Source of the DNA: Solitalea canadensis DSM 3403 | Lineage (GTDB): Bacteria > Bacteroidota > Bacteroidia > Sphingobacteriales > Sphingobacteriaceae | DNA length: 64,000 bases | Direction: 5' to 3' | Assembly (NCBI RefSeq): GCF_000242635.2 | Contig: NC_017770.1 | Coordinates: 1,240,001-1,304,000 of the forward strand | Shown: positions 16,972 through 26,106 of the stretch, one piece after another | Position numbering within the stretch: position 1 is the first letter of the stretch | Layout of the letters: each line of letters opens with the position of its first letter | The notes under the pieces: generated by a model | Database searches by the model: none | Told to the model about the DNA's origin: nothing | What the model saw: the letters and a program-made list of their open reading frames with translations, nothing else | Translations under genes and position numbers: made by a program

Positions 16972-18030
16972 CTATTTAGAGGCTATTGCCGAAAGTTTTT
17001 CGGTATTAGTAATTAAGATGTTTCCTTTTTTTATTGCGATCAATTTCTCAGTTTTAAAATCGCTTAATGTCCGGATCAAAGATTCAGTGGCCGTTCCGGC
17101 GATTGAAGCTAATTCGTCTCTGCTGATGGTAATTTCAAATGGTTTACTCTTATCCTGATGGTATTTGTTGTCAAGGTTAAGTAATGCTCTGGCCACTTTT
17201 TCACGTAAGGAGTCATAAGCAATTCCGACCATACGGTTTTCTTTCTCAGTGAGGTTTTTAGCCAGCATTCTCACAAATTTGTTGATAAGCAAAGGCGTGC
17301 GGTTAAATATATCCTCAGCTTCTTGTCGGGGGATCAAGGCCAGTTCAGCGTCTTCCATAACAACGGCCGTTGCCATGTAGCGTGTTTCCTGAAGCATAGC
17401 AACATACCCAAAGAAATCACCTGCATTATACAAGCCTAAAACAAGACTTTTGCCATCCTCATGCGTTTTAGTGGTTTTTATCTTTCCTGATAGAATGTAA
17501 TAAAGGAACTTTGGTGTGTTTCCCTCTTCATACACAACTTCTTTTGCAACAAGCCTGATCGTTTTTCTGTTTTTGATCAGGTTGTTGATTTCCTCTGTCA
17601 TATGATCATGAATGGCTACCAATGAATGCTCGCTTAACATCGATGCTTCTTTTTTATAGATCATATGTTTTTGAAGCCTATTTTCAACCACCATTATGAG
17701 CTCTTTGCTGTTAAATGGACGTAGTAAATAATCATCAGATCCCATAGTCATGGCCATTCTGAATTCCTTGGCATTGAATTTATCAGCAAGAAATACAAAT
17801 GGGGTTGTTTGAAGCTTTACTTCTTTACGAATCATGTGAAGTATGCCAAATCCGTCGATCACTTTTGTTTTAACCTCACATAAAATAAGATCGGGATGTA
17901 AGGTAGTGGCAATTTCAATAGCATCTTTTCCATTTTTGGCAATTGTAACCTTGTAATTTTCAAGAAGCAGAATGGTAGTAATAGTTTCATCCGTATCCTT
18001 TTGATTGGTTACAATTAAAATTTTATGCAT
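16972..18030 (-). CDS. Crp/Fnr-family regulator with N-terminal degenerate receiver domain
   Basis: A 352-residue cytoplasmic regulator. Residues 1-125 have a receiver fold, but the residues for phosphorylation are missing. The acidic pair reads TNQ instead of E/D-D (ILIVTNQKD), the phospho-acceptor position is Glu (LILCEVKTK), the conserved Thr/Ser is Ala (VFLADKF) and the Lys is Arg (DDYLLRPF). Residues 140-265 form a cyclic-nucleotide-binding-like domain (GNTPKFLYYILSGKIK, GLYNAGDFFGYVAML). Residues 275-345 are a Crp-type winged HTH (ISRDELASIAGTATESLIRTL). No Fnr-type N-terminal cysteine cluster is seen. It precedes the Dcu gene by 28 bp and probably controls dicarboxylate genes including aspA. 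Confidence 0.88.
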   Translation of the reverse strand: MHKILIVTNQKDTDETITTILLLENYKVTIAKNGKDAIEIATTLHPDLILCEVKTKVIDGFGILHMIRKEVKLQTTPFVFLADKFNAKEFRMAMTMGSDDYLLRPFNSKELIMVVENRLQKHMIYKKEASMLSEHSLVAIHDHMTEEINNLIKNRKTIRLVAKEVVYEEGNTPKFLYYILSGKIKTTKTHEDGKSLVLGLYNAGDFFGYVAMLQETRYMATAVVMEDAELALIPRQEAEDIFNRTPLLINKFVRMLAKNLTEKENRMVGIAYDSLREKVARALLNLDNKYHQDKSKPFEITISRDELASIAGTATESLIRTLSDFKTEKLIAIKKGNILITNTEKLSAIASK

Positions 18031-18149
18031 AATTAGAAAACTGCTAAATACAACAGAGAATTTTGCTACTGATTTTTTAAATTACAAATTTCTGGTCAAT
18101 AGTTTTGGTAGAAATTAAAATTGTATTGAAGGATATCTGCAACAGGTAT

Positions 18150-18168
18150 GGTCATTGGTTATGATCAG
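18150..18168 (-). promoter_or_regulatory. Possible autoregulatory site upstream of the Crp-like gene
   Basis: On the minus strand CTGATCATAACCAATGACC resembles the aspA-upstream repeat (CTGACCACAATCATTTGACC). It lies 120-138 bp upstream of the regulator start. Similarity is partial. Confidence 0.3.
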
Positions 18169-18216
18169 TCCTATTTTTAAATTGAGGCGCACAAAAACTC
18201 AATAATAAAATCGAAT

Positions 18217-18321
18217 ATGTTTAAATCGGTGTTGGTTATTTTAAGGAGTTATCGCAAACATTTGATAATAAAAAATAAGCTGATTATTGATGGCTTGTTG
18301 TGGTTATGGAATGGAAACTGA
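18217..18321 (+). CDS. Possible 34-residue small protein
   Basis: ATG to TGA encodes MFKSVLVILRSYRKHLIIKN and a hydrophobic end (LLWLWNGN). It is followed 12 bp later by a strong hairpin terminator. It is the only thing resembling a gene in the 359-bp gap 18031-18389. There is no clear promoter or ribosome-binding site, so chance is a real possibility. Confidence 0.2.
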   Translation: MFKSVLVILRSYRKHLIIKNKLIIDGLLWLWNGN

Positions 18322-18333
18322 CATTCATTTGAA

Positions 18334-18379
18334 ATTCAAAAACAAAGGCCAAACGAAAGTTTGGCCTTTGTTTTTGAAT
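18334..18379. terminator. Long perfect hairpin terminator
   Basis: A 21-bp perfect stem, ATTCAAAAACAAAGGCCAAAC paired with its reverse complement around a GAAA loop, including A- and T-rich ends. It lies directly downstream of the LTA-synthase-like gene on the minus strand and can work in both directions. Confidence 0.8.
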
Positions 18380-18389
18380 TAGGATTGGT

Positions 18390-20477
18390 TTATAATGAAT
18401 TGTATTTTCTGTTGGAAAGCATCCATGAAGCACATTGATAATAAGCAATTGTTTTCTTCAATGCTTCGTTATCAGTAATCTTTTTCCCTTTGCTGCCGTC
18501 ATTATAGTTTGGAATATATTGCTCCGAATGTTTAACGGGCTCTAATACCGATAGCGTATCGGTACTCATATAACCTAAACTTTGATAAGTACTTACGAAC
18601 GCGCGTGCTCTGCTCGGTGCCGTTTGGAAAATATCCTGACCAAAGAATTTGCTTCTGTAATCCATGTTCAGTAATCCTAAAATGGTAGGAGCAACATCAA
18701 TCTGTGCCATTAAACGATTTTCTTTTCGTGGTTCAACAAACCCTGGTGAATAAATCAGGCATGGAATATGATATTTATTGATCGGTAAATCAGTTTTTCC
18801 TGCACTCGATGCACAATGGTCGGCAACAATTACAAAAATGGTGTTTTTAAACCACGAATGTTTTTGTGCTTGTTTAATAAACGACCCAATCGCATAATCG
18901 GTATACTTTACACCACCTTCACGACTTTGTGAACTGGAAGGAATATCAATACGTCCATCAGGGTAAGTGAATGGACGGTGATTACTAACCGTCATAATGT
19001 GTGTGAAGAAAGGTTTGCCCTTTTGTTCATTCTTATCCAGTACATTTAATGCAAGGGTAAACAGATCTTCGTCGGCAACGCCCCAGATGTTTTCATAATG
19101 AATTTTTTCTGGTGGAATAGCACTTCTGTCAATTACTTCATAACCGTTATTTCCGAAGAACTCTTTCATGTTATCGAAATAACTGTAACCGCCATACACA
19201 TATTGAGTGGTGTAACCTTTACTTCTTAAAACAGACCCGATGGTAAACATATTACCATTATTAGGGCGTTTCACCATACTTTGTCCGGGAGTAGGGGTAA
19301 TACCCATTGAAAGCGCTTCCAGACCTCTTACTGTACGAGTTCCACTTGCATACAGATTGGTAAATACCAAACTATGACTTGCTAATGAATCAAGATTAGG
19401 CGTAATGTTTTGCGTATTGCCGAATGTTTTTAAAAATTCGGCACTTAAGCTTTCAACGCTTATTAATACAATATTTTTCTTGTTTTCAGGAGTATTATAA
19501 GTTATGTCACGCTCAATATTGAACACATCATCACTTATAAATTTTGCATTCGGAGCAGCTAATTCACCTCTCAAAATTGCAAAAGCTTCTTTATCCGGAA
19601 GTTGTTTGTAGAATTTGTTATAATCCAGTTCATTGTTCTGAAATGCAACTCCAAATTGATACAAACCATTCCCAGCTAGCTCATTTGCAAATGTGTTTGA
19701 ACTAAATGAACGCCAATCGCTGTTTACCAGAAAATAGGAAGCTAAAGGCCAAGCTAATAGGGCAACACCTATGAGGCTTCGTTTTAAAACAGTAGATGGA
19801 GCAGTAACGCTGCTTAATAATGGTTTGCGAATAAACCAGAAAATAGCCAAGCTGATAATGCTGATTCCTGTTACTAAGGCCGGTAGTGGGTATGATTCTT
19901 TTATATTTCCAACAACTTCGTTCGTATAGATCAAATAATCAACAGCAATAAAGTTGTAGCGAGTTCCGAATTCATTCCAGAAAAACCATTCACTTACTCC
20001 GTTGAAAACCAGTAGCCAGATAACAACAATAAAATCAATGGCTAAAACTGCTTTTCTCCACTTTATCCTAAAGCTTTCTCCTTTTTTCCATAGTAAAACA
20101 AAAATACCTAGTCGTACAACTACATACCCTACTACTATTTTGTAGAGTAATTTGTTGAAATCTGACGGAATCAAGTTGGTAAACAGCATAATTCCGATGA
20201 ATAAAAGAATTGCTCCCAGCAGTACATAGATGTAAGGTTTTTTGTAAACACTGTCATTGTAAAGCCATGTGTACAAAACAAAAGGAACGATGGCAAATGA
20301 AGCCATACATAAATCATACAACAAACCCCAGCCAAAAACTCCGAAAATGGAGCCACCGGAAGAAGATAAATCTGTAGTTGGATGAAAAATCAGAACCGTT
20401 CGGGTAATCATTGATATGACAACGATCAGCGTAACTAACAATAGAACGGGAGTGAAACGCTTGGATGATTTTAACAT
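18390..20477 (-). CDS. LTA-synthase-family membrane sulfatase / phosphoglycerol transferase-like protein
   Basis: A 695-residue protein. Residues 1-255 hold five hydrophobic segments. Residues 330-640 form an alkaline-phosphatase/sulfatase-superfamily periplasmic domain. NIVLISVESLSAEFL gives the first metal ligand (Glu), SGTRTVRGLEAL the Thr nucleophile region, and VIVADHCASS and GKPFFTHIMTVSNHRPF further ligands. In Gram-positives this family makes lipoteichoic acid; in Bacteroidota the product is unknown, perhaps head-group transfer of phosphoglycerol or phosphoethanolamine to a lipid or glycan. It is monocistronic, with a strong terminator and a possible direct-repeat operator upstream. 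Confidence 0.85.
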   Translation of the reverse strand: MLKSSKRFTPVLLLVTLIVVISMITRTVLIFHPTTDLSSSGGSIFGVFGWGLLYDLCMASFAIVPFVLYTWLYNDSVYKKPYIYVLLGAILLFIGIMLFTNLIPSDFNKLLYKIVVGYVVVRLGIFVLLWKKGESFRIKWRKAVLAIDFIVVIWLLVFNGVSEWFFWNEFGTRYNFIAVDYLIYTNEVVGNIKESYPLPALVTGISIISLAIFWFIRKPLLSSVTAPSTVLKRSLIGVALLAWPLASYFLVNSDWRSFSSNTFANELAGNGLYQFGVAFQNNELDYNKFYKQLPDKEAFAILRGELAAPNAKFISDDVFNIERDITYNTPENKKNIVLISVESLSAEFLKTFGNTQNITPNLDSLASHSLVFTNLYASGTRTVRGLEALSMGITPTPGQSMVKRPNNGNMFTIGSVLRSKGYTTQYVYGGYSYFDNMKEFFGNNGYEVIDRSAIPPEKIHYENIWGVADEDLFTLALNVLDKNEQKGKPFFTHIMTVSNHRPFTYPDGRIDIPSSSQSREGGVKYTDYAIGSFIKQAQKHSWFKNTIFVIVADHCASSAGKTDLPINKYHIPCLIYSPGFVEPRKENRLMAQIDVAPTILGLLNMDYRSKFFGQDIFQTAPSRARAFVSTYQSLGYMSTDTLSVLEPVKHSEQYIPNYNDGSKGKKITDNEALKKTIAYYQCASWMLSNRKYNSL

Positions 20478-20576
20478 TAGTGATTAATAGTTTTAAAGTG
20501 GTTATTGTATACCAACCTTTCAATTGGTAAAAGTGGTTTAAGATTATGAAGGAATACTGAAGTTGGTTAGTTATAA

Positions 20577-20593
20577 TGTCACATAATTGTCAC
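20577..20593. promoter_or_regulatory. Pho-box-like direct repeat TGTCAC-N5-TGTCAC
   Basis: TGTCAC at 20577-20582 and 20588-20593 are spaced 11 bp start to start, as in PhoB-type direct-repeat sites. They lie about 100 bp upstream of the minus-strand LTA-synthase-like gene. Orientation relative to that gene is opposite to the E. coli convention. Nothing else gene-like is visible in 20478-20849. Confidence 0.35.
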
Positions 20594-20849
20594 GTATACG
20601 CATTACAGGTAGGGATGTTACAAAAAGGTTAAATAATTGTATTCTTTTTATTAATTATTAAATAGCTGTATGGTAATAATTTAGGAAGGATTATTCGTAG
20701 AACGAATTGAATGTTTGACCATTTTGGTCAATTGTTATAACAATAACACTTAAAAATGATACTTCTATAAATGATAATTAGATAAAAGAACTTTTTTGAA
20801 TGGAACACTAACTGATTTTTCTTTATTATAAATGAAAATCTTAATACGA

Positions 20850-21647
20850 TTATTTTAAGTTAACAACAATGGTTGCTCCCAATGTATTGTTTTGATAAGT
20901 TGGTACAATAATAGTTTTGCCAGGTTTGTCTTTAAATAATGTGCGTTTTATACTTGGGTAAACCCAATAGGCCAATTTAGTAGAAAGTATGCCGATTCCG
21001 GCCCCGGCAACCACATCACTGAACCAGTGTTTGTTGTTATACATGCGAAACGTTCCTGTGGCTAACGCTACACTATAACCTGCGATACCATACCATGGCG
21101 ATTGATCTTTATATTCCTGGCGCATAAACTCAGCTGCGGCAAATGCGGTTGCTGTATGTCCTGATGGAAACGAATGAAAGTTGGATCCGTCGGGACGTAA
21201 TTCATGAGTTAATGATTTTACCGAATAAACCGTGGTGCTCATAAATGCAGTTGATAATAAATAGATCATTGTACGGTCCCTTAAAGTATTCTTGCCCTTT
21301 ATATTCATGGCGTTTAAACCATAAACAGCAACAGCCGGAGCAAACTGCATGTAATTATCTACTGAAGTGGCAAAATAGGGATGATGTTCTCCAATTTCTT
21401 CTTTTGTTTCTAAATTGATGCCTATCAACTGTTTATTTTCCAACGCATAGAATCCGTATCCTACCATTAAACCAGGTAATGCTATTGACATGGTTTTAGC
21501 GAGATGTGATGACTGTTTGGGTAATGGATTATTATTTGCTTCCTCCATTATACTTCTTTTAAATGCAGTTGTATCTGAAAACTGTGCAAAAGCTGTATTT
21601 ACTGCTGTCAGTATCAAAATCAGTTGAATGCTTAGGCTTTTTTTCAT
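20850..21647 (-). CDS. Exported PAP2-family lipid phosphatase
   Basis: A 265-residue protein with a signal peptide (LSIQLILILTAVNTAFAQ). The PAP2 catalytic triad is intact: KSLTHELRP (KX6RP), PSGHTATAF (PSGH) and RMYNNKHWFSD (RX5HX3D). Enzymes of this fold dephosphorylate undecaprenyl pyrophosphate, phosphatidic acid or lipid A phosphates at the outer face of the inner membrane. It follows the TonB-dependent receptor by 19 bp and is probably the last gene of an operon with the two-component system. Some PAP2 proteins alter lipid A phosphates under two-component control, which would fit, but the substrate is not shown by sequence. Confidence 0.9.
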   Translation of the reverse strand: MKKSLSIQLILILTAVNTAFAQFSDTTAFKRSIMEEANNNPLPKQSSHLAKTMSIALPGLMVGYGFYALENKQLIGINLETKEEIGEHHPYFATSVDNYMQFAPAVAVYGLNAMNIKGKNTLRDRTMIYLLSTAFMSTTVYSVKSLTHELRPDGSNFHSFPSGHTATAFAAAEFMRQEYKDQSPWYGIAGYSVALATGTFRMYNNKHWFSDVVAGAGIGILSTKLAYWVYPSIKRTLFKDKPGKTIIVPTYQNNTLGATIVVNLK

Positions 21648-21666
21648 TGTTACTATTTTTTAAAGA

Positions 21667-23835
21667 TTAAAAAGTTTTTAATCGTATGCTTAAATTGATA
21701 ACCCGTCCATCTATCGGGGCCCATAAAGGCTTAAAAACTGGGCTAGTTATTGTTCCTGTGTATAATGATTCGTAATTATCCTGACGGTAATCCAATAAAT
21801 TTTCTGCGTTTAATACAAGGCTTATCATGCTGCCAAGTTTTCGCTCAACCATTGCTGCCATGAACATATAACCAGGCGTCTTACTTTCATTATCCCGAAA
21901 TTGAGAACCAGTATAAGAACCTTCAATTCCGAACCTCCACTTGTGTTCAAACTCTTTCATTACTGTAAAGGCTAAGCGATTTTTGGGAGTTAATGGCATA
22001 GATTGGTTTTCCTCTAAATATTTGCGTTCGGCTATGGTGTATGTATAACCGGCATACACCTCCCAATCGTGTAAATTAAGCTGTACATATGTATCAATTC
22101 CTTGAGTTAAGATCGGCTTATGCATATTATTGAAAACAACATCATTATTTGGTTGAACTGTTGCTACAACGGGAGTATTTATCTGAGTTAGAAAGAATGC
22201 CTGGTTAATGAAAATCGATGAATGAGCACCCAATTCTTTTTTAAAATTAAATTCAGCATTATATCCGATTGACTTTTCTGCTTTGATCTCAGTGGGTAAT
22301 GGCTGGATATTTTGGATGGAATAATCAACGTTTTGAGGCGCGAGCGGATCCGGAGATTTGTAACTGAAACCCACACCTAATCGTGTGGCCCAAGCTTCAT
22401 TAAATCGATAGAAGAGCGCCATTCGTGGCAAAACGAAATTGCCATAGTTGTTTTGATGGTCGGCTCTTAAACCCACTTCAACAGTTGTGTTATTGCTAAT
22501 AAACGCTGTAAATTGAGCAAACCCACCAATGGTATTGTTTTGATAATCGTTTAATGCTATTTGGTCGGAAGGCAGCTTTTTGAATTGTTCGCTGGTAACA
22601 TTAATACCTGTAACCAAACTGTTTTTTTGCCATGGAATGAGTAATGAAGCTTCTGTATAATAGCTTAATTGTCTGCCTTTAAAGTAAAAATCAGGTTCAT
22701 GAATTCCTCGCGTAAACGAACTTAAACTGGCTTTTATGGTTAGTCGTTGATGATTGTTGAATAAATGTTCAAGTGAAAGCTCACCACTGTTCCGGCTGTT
22801 CTCATTCTGTTCATAGTATTGATGTAAAGCGTTTATGTTATTAGCGAGTACTTCCATATCGCCACCCATGCGATTTTCGATCGTTCCTGTATAGCCTGCA
22901 ATTAAGGTTGTTTTATCATTAGGATAGATAAATATCCTTGGATGCAGAACAATAGAATTGAGCTTGGGGACATCTGAAAATCCATCTTTACTTACATCTT
23001 TTGCAGCCTGATGATTAAGTCCAACGAAAAAAGTATAGCCAAACTTTCCGAAACGTTTAGCCGCATACATGTTCACATTGCTTTCTTGTAAAGTAGTGTG
23101 ATTTAGCGTAACTACAGCTTCCTGTTGTGTTAAAGGTTGTTTAGAGATAAGATTGATTAATCCTCCAATTGCGCCACTACCGTACAAGGTTGAAGCGCAG
23201 CCTTTAATCAGTTCAATCTGTTTAAGGTCGAGTGGGGGAATTTGCATTACACCAAATCCTCCTGAGAATCCGTCGTATAAAGGCATTCCATCTCTTAACA
23301 ATTGGGTATAACGACCATCTAGTCCTTGTATTTTTACATTAGAATTGCCCGTTACGGCCGAAGATTGTTGAATCTGGATACCACTTACATCTCCTAAAAT
23401 ACTGGCAATATTCCCTGGTTTAATTGTGTTTTCCTCATTCATCTCTTCTGGTCCCAACACTTCTACTTTTAATGGAGAGTTTTCAATTCTCGAATTAGTA
23501 CGGGTTGAAGCGATAACAACTACTTCTGCTAATTCTGTTTCTTTTACATTTAGTAAAATTTCATGTACGGTGGTGTCAGGTAAAGTAATTTGAAGGGTTG
23601 ATGATTCATATCCTTCATTCGTGAAAACAATCCTTTGATTTCCGGTTTTAAGATCACTGATGTAAACTAAACCACTATCGGTACTTAAAGTGCTTTTACC
23701 ACTATTGGTAGTTACCGATACATTTTCAATAGGCTGAAGCGTGCTTTTGCTCTTAATAATGGCTTTAAAAACGCACTGTGCTTTGCCACTTATGCTAAAT
23801 GCTACTAACGAAAGAAAAATGATCAGCCTTTTCAT
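21667..23835 (-). CDS. TonB-dependent outer-membrane receptor
   Basis: A 722-residue receptor with signal peptide (LIIFLSLVAFSISGKAQ). A carboxypeptidase-regulatory-like domain occupies 20-105 (LQPIENVSVTTNSGKSTLST). The plug spans 120-230 (GNIASILGDVSGIQIQQSSA, LLRDGMPLYDG, ELIKGCASTLYGSGAIGGLI). A 22-strand-type barrel ends in the terminal aromatic of LSIRLKTF. No SusD partner is adjacent, so it is more like a siderophore, metal or vitamin receptor than a SusC. It follows the histidine kinase by 80 bp and precedes the PAP2 gene by 19 bp, suggesting one regulated operon. The ligand cannot be told from sequence. Confidence 0.92.
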   Translation of the reverse strand: MKRLIIFLSLVAFSISGKAQCVFKAIIKSKSTLQPIENVSVTTNSGKSTLSTDSGLVYISDLKTGNQRIVFTNEGYESSTLQITLPDTTVHEILLNVKETELAEVVVIASTRTNSRIENSPLKVEVLGPEEMNEENTIKPGNIASILGDVSGIQIQQSSAVTGNSNVKIQGLDGRYTQLLRDGMPLYDGFSGGFGVMQIPPLDLKQIELIKGCASTLYGSGAIGGLINLISKQPLTQQEAVVTLNHTTLQESNVNMYAAKRFGKFGYTFFVGLNHQAAKDVSKDGFSDVPKLNSIVLHPRIFIYPNDKTTLIAGYTGTIENRMGGDMEVLANNINALHQYYEQNENSRNSGELSLEHLFNNHQRLTIKASLSSFTRGIHEPDFYFKGRQLSYYTEASLLIPWQKNSLVTGINVTSEQFKKLPSDQIALNDYQNNTIGGFAQFTAFISNNTTVEVGLRADHQNNYGNFVLPRMALFYRFNEAWATRLGVGFSYKSPDPLAPQNVDYSIQNIQPLPTEIKAEKSIGYNAEFNFKKELGAHSSIFINQAFFLTQINTPVVATVQPNNDVVFNNMHKPILTQGIDTYVQLNLHDWEVYAGYTYTIAERKYLEENQSMPLTPKNRLAFTVMKEFEHKWRFGIEGSYTGSQFRDNESKTPGYMFMAAMVERKLGSMISLVLNAENLLDYRQDNYESLYTGTITSPVFKPLWAPIDGRVINLSIRLKTF

Positions 23836-23915
23836 TTATTGTTTTAATTATCAATAAAATAAAGGCTCAATTCTGAAGAAATATTGGAGATTAAGCGAAG
23901 ATAAGGTTGAAGATA

Positions 23916-25175
23916 TTAACTAAAAGAGATATGAAAGACATGCTGATTATCAATAAAAGCATAGTTGTATTTTAATCCGGCTAGTTCACAAATTTGTTTA
24001 ACAATGGAAAGTCCCAGTCCATTTCCTTCTTTTACGGTGTTCTCATGCCTGTAGAATCGCTGAAATACCATCTGCTGGTTAAGTTTGCCAACTAATGAAG
24101 TATTGGAAATGATGAATGAAGCCTGATTCAATGTAATATTGATCTCACCCCCTTCATAATTATATCTTATGGCATTATTTAGCAGGTTGCTAATCAATAC
24201 TTCCGCAAGCAAAACGTGAAATTTTATTTCTACCGGTTCAATGGTGGTGGTTATTCTTATTGCACTGGCTTCAATAATATCACTCAGTTCAATCAACTTT
24301 TGAATTAAAATTATATCGAATTGAACATTCTCATTTAATTTAAAGCTGTTGTTTTCAATTTTTGTTAACAATAAAAGAGATTGATTGAGTCGTGTTAGCT
24401 TATTAACAAATTGTTCTATTTCAATTACGGGTTGAATGTTTTCTTTTAAAACGGTTTCATTTTGCATTAACACTTCTAATTTGGAGCGAATTACGGCCAA
24501 AGGTGTTTGCATTTCATGAGCAGCATTTCCGGTAAATTCTTTTAAAATTGTGTAATCATGTTGAACCCGGTCAGTCATATTACTTACACTGTTGTTTAGC
24601 AATGAAAATTCGTCAATGTCGGTTGTTGCTAGAGTTAATTTAGTATTAGTTGATAAGTCGTACTTTTTTATCTCCTCAATGCTTTGATAAAAAGGCTGCC
24701 ATAATCTTCTCAAAACGGTTCGGTTGATCAGATAGGCTGCAAGCAATATTAAGGCTATCATAACAAAAGTGACCAAAATGATAAGCCGAAGTAACTCTTC
24801 TGTTTCTACCTGGGACTTGCTAACAACCACCTGGTAATCCTTTTGAGCTATATTAATGCTAAAAATCAACTCTCGGCGGTGTTCGTGCTTGTCATTTTTG
24901 GGGTCATCAATTTTCACAGAACGAAATCCACTGAATGCTATCGGACCCTGTAATTCGGAATACACCACCGATTGATCATTTGCCTGTAAAACCTCCGGGA
25001 AATACTTATGTTCCCTGGCATACTGGATAATTTCTTGTTGCTCAGTAGTTAGTGTATTATCCAGCTGTTGAAGTAAAATGTAACTGAGTATAAAATAAAA
25101 AGATACACTGCCTGCAATGAAAATAAGAATCGTTACAGCAATGTTAATCCGGTTATATTTTTGTGCAAGTTTCAC
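23916..25175 (-). CDS. Sensor histidine kinase
   Basis: A 419-residue inner-membrane kinase. Two transmembrane helices (residues 10-32 and 130-152) enclose a periplasmic sensor of about 95 residues that contains an acidic/His-rich stretch (DDPKNDKHEHRRE). HisKA has the phospho-accepting His in NAAHEMQTPLAVI. The ATPase domain has the N-box NLLNNAIRYNYEGG and G-box GNGLGLSIVKQI; the usual DxG of the G1 box is NTS. The start is GTG, sharing its G with the TAG stop of the response regulator gene (TAGTG), so the two are translationally coupled. The His/acid loop could bind a metal, but that is inference. Confidence 0.9.
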   Translation of the reverse strand: MKLAQKYNRINIAVTILIFIAGSVSFYFILSYILLQQLDNTLTTEQQEIIQYAREHKYFPEVLQANDQSVVYSELQGPIAFSGFRSVKIDDPKNDKHEHRRELIFSINIAQKDYQVVVSKSQVETEELLRLIILVTFVMIALILLAAYLINRTVLRRLWQPFYQSIEEIKKYDLSTNTKLTLATTDIDEFSLLNNSVSNMTDRVQHDYTILKEFTGNAAHEMQTPLAVIRSKLEVLMQNETVLKENIQPVIEIEQFVNKLTRLNQSLLLLTKIENNSFKLNENVQFDIILIQKLIELSDIIEASAIRITTTIEPVEIKFHVLLAEVLISNLLNNAIRYNYEGGEINITLNQASFIISNTSLVGKLNQQMVFQRFYRHENTVKEGNGLGLSIVKQICELAGLKYNYAFIDNQHVFHISFS

Positions 25176-25849
25176 TATTCAATAAATTTGTAGCCCACAC
25201 CATAAACACTGTGTATGTAATCATTTGCCCCAGCCAGAATAAGTTTTTTGCGTAGATTTTTGACATGAGTATAAATGAAATCAAAGTTGTCGGCAATATC
25301 CATATCGTCGCCCCATAAATGTTCGGCTATGGTTGTTTTAGATAAAACTCTGTTTTTGTTAATAATAAAATAAAGCAAGAGGTCATATTCTTTGCGTGTT
25401 AATATTAGCTCCTGGTTGTTAATGTAGACCATACAAGATTGTGTGTCTAAGGTAATTTCATTAAAAGTGAGATTATTGCTGCCATTCATGCTTTTACGGC
25501 GAATAATAGCTGCTATGCGCATGCTCAGTTCTGATAGATGAAATGGCTTGGTAAGATAGTCATCCGCTCCTAATTGAAATCCGGTTAGTTTATCATCCAG
25601 TTCATTACGGGCAGAAATGATGATAACACCGTCGGTTTTGTTTTGGGTTTTCAAGTGCTGCAATAATTGTAAACCGCTACCTCCCGGAAGATTAATATCC
25701 AGTACTATACAATCATATTCATAGAAATTTATTTTCTCCAGTGCATCATGGTAGTTAGTGACGGTTTCACATAAATAGAATTGTGATGTTAAGAACTCCT
25801 TGATGCTCTGATTCAGGGCCGGCTCATCTTCAATAATCAATAATTTCAC
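25175..25849 (-). CDS. OmpR/PhoB-family response regulator
   Basis: A 224-residue regulator. The receiver domain (1-115) is complete: acidic pair in LLIIEDEPAL, phospho-acceptor Asp in CIVLDINLPGG, Ser in VIIISARNE and Lys in DDYLTKPF. Residues 130-222 are an OmpR-type winged helix (TRKEYDLLLYFIINKNRVLS, VYGVGYKFIE). It is the first gene of the run regulator, kinase, TonB receptor, PAP2 and probably controls the latter two. Confidence 0.93.
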   Translation of the reverse strand: MKLLIIEDEPALNQSIKEFLTSQFYLCETVTNYHDALEKINFYEYDCIVLDINLPGGSGLQLLQHLKTQNKTDGVIIISARNELDDKLTGFQLGADDYLTKPFHLSELSMRIAAIIRRKSMNGSNNLTFNEITLDTQSCMVYINNQELILTRKEYDLLLYFIINKNRVLSKTTIAEHLWGDDMDIADNFDFIYTHVKNLRKKLILAGANDYIHSVYGVGYKFIE

Positions 25850-25930
25850 TATGTGTCATTTTGTAGGAGATCAAATTAATAAAAACCACAGACTTGAAGG
25901 GCATATAAATTTAATGTAGGGTAAAAATTG

Positions 25931-25960
25931 AAAAAGCCATTTCCTGTGAAATGGCCTTTT
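25931..25960 (-). terminator. Terminator downstream of the reductase gene
   Basis: AAAAGCCATTTC and GAAATGGCCTTTT form a hairpin around CTGT; on the minus strand it is followed by a T-rich tract. It lies 147 bp beyond the stop of the 26107-27159 gene. Nothing else is seen in the 25850-26106 gap. Confidence 0.65.
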
Positions 25961-26106
25961 CGTTCCAATTAATGAATGAGCGTTAAAATGTTATACAATA
26001 GTTTTTATTTAATCGGCAACAAATATCGAAAAATTGAGTTCCTTGCTTTATTCGAAAATACCAGATTATTAACCAATTAGTTCTTTTTTATTGTGTTGTA
26101 GCTTAC

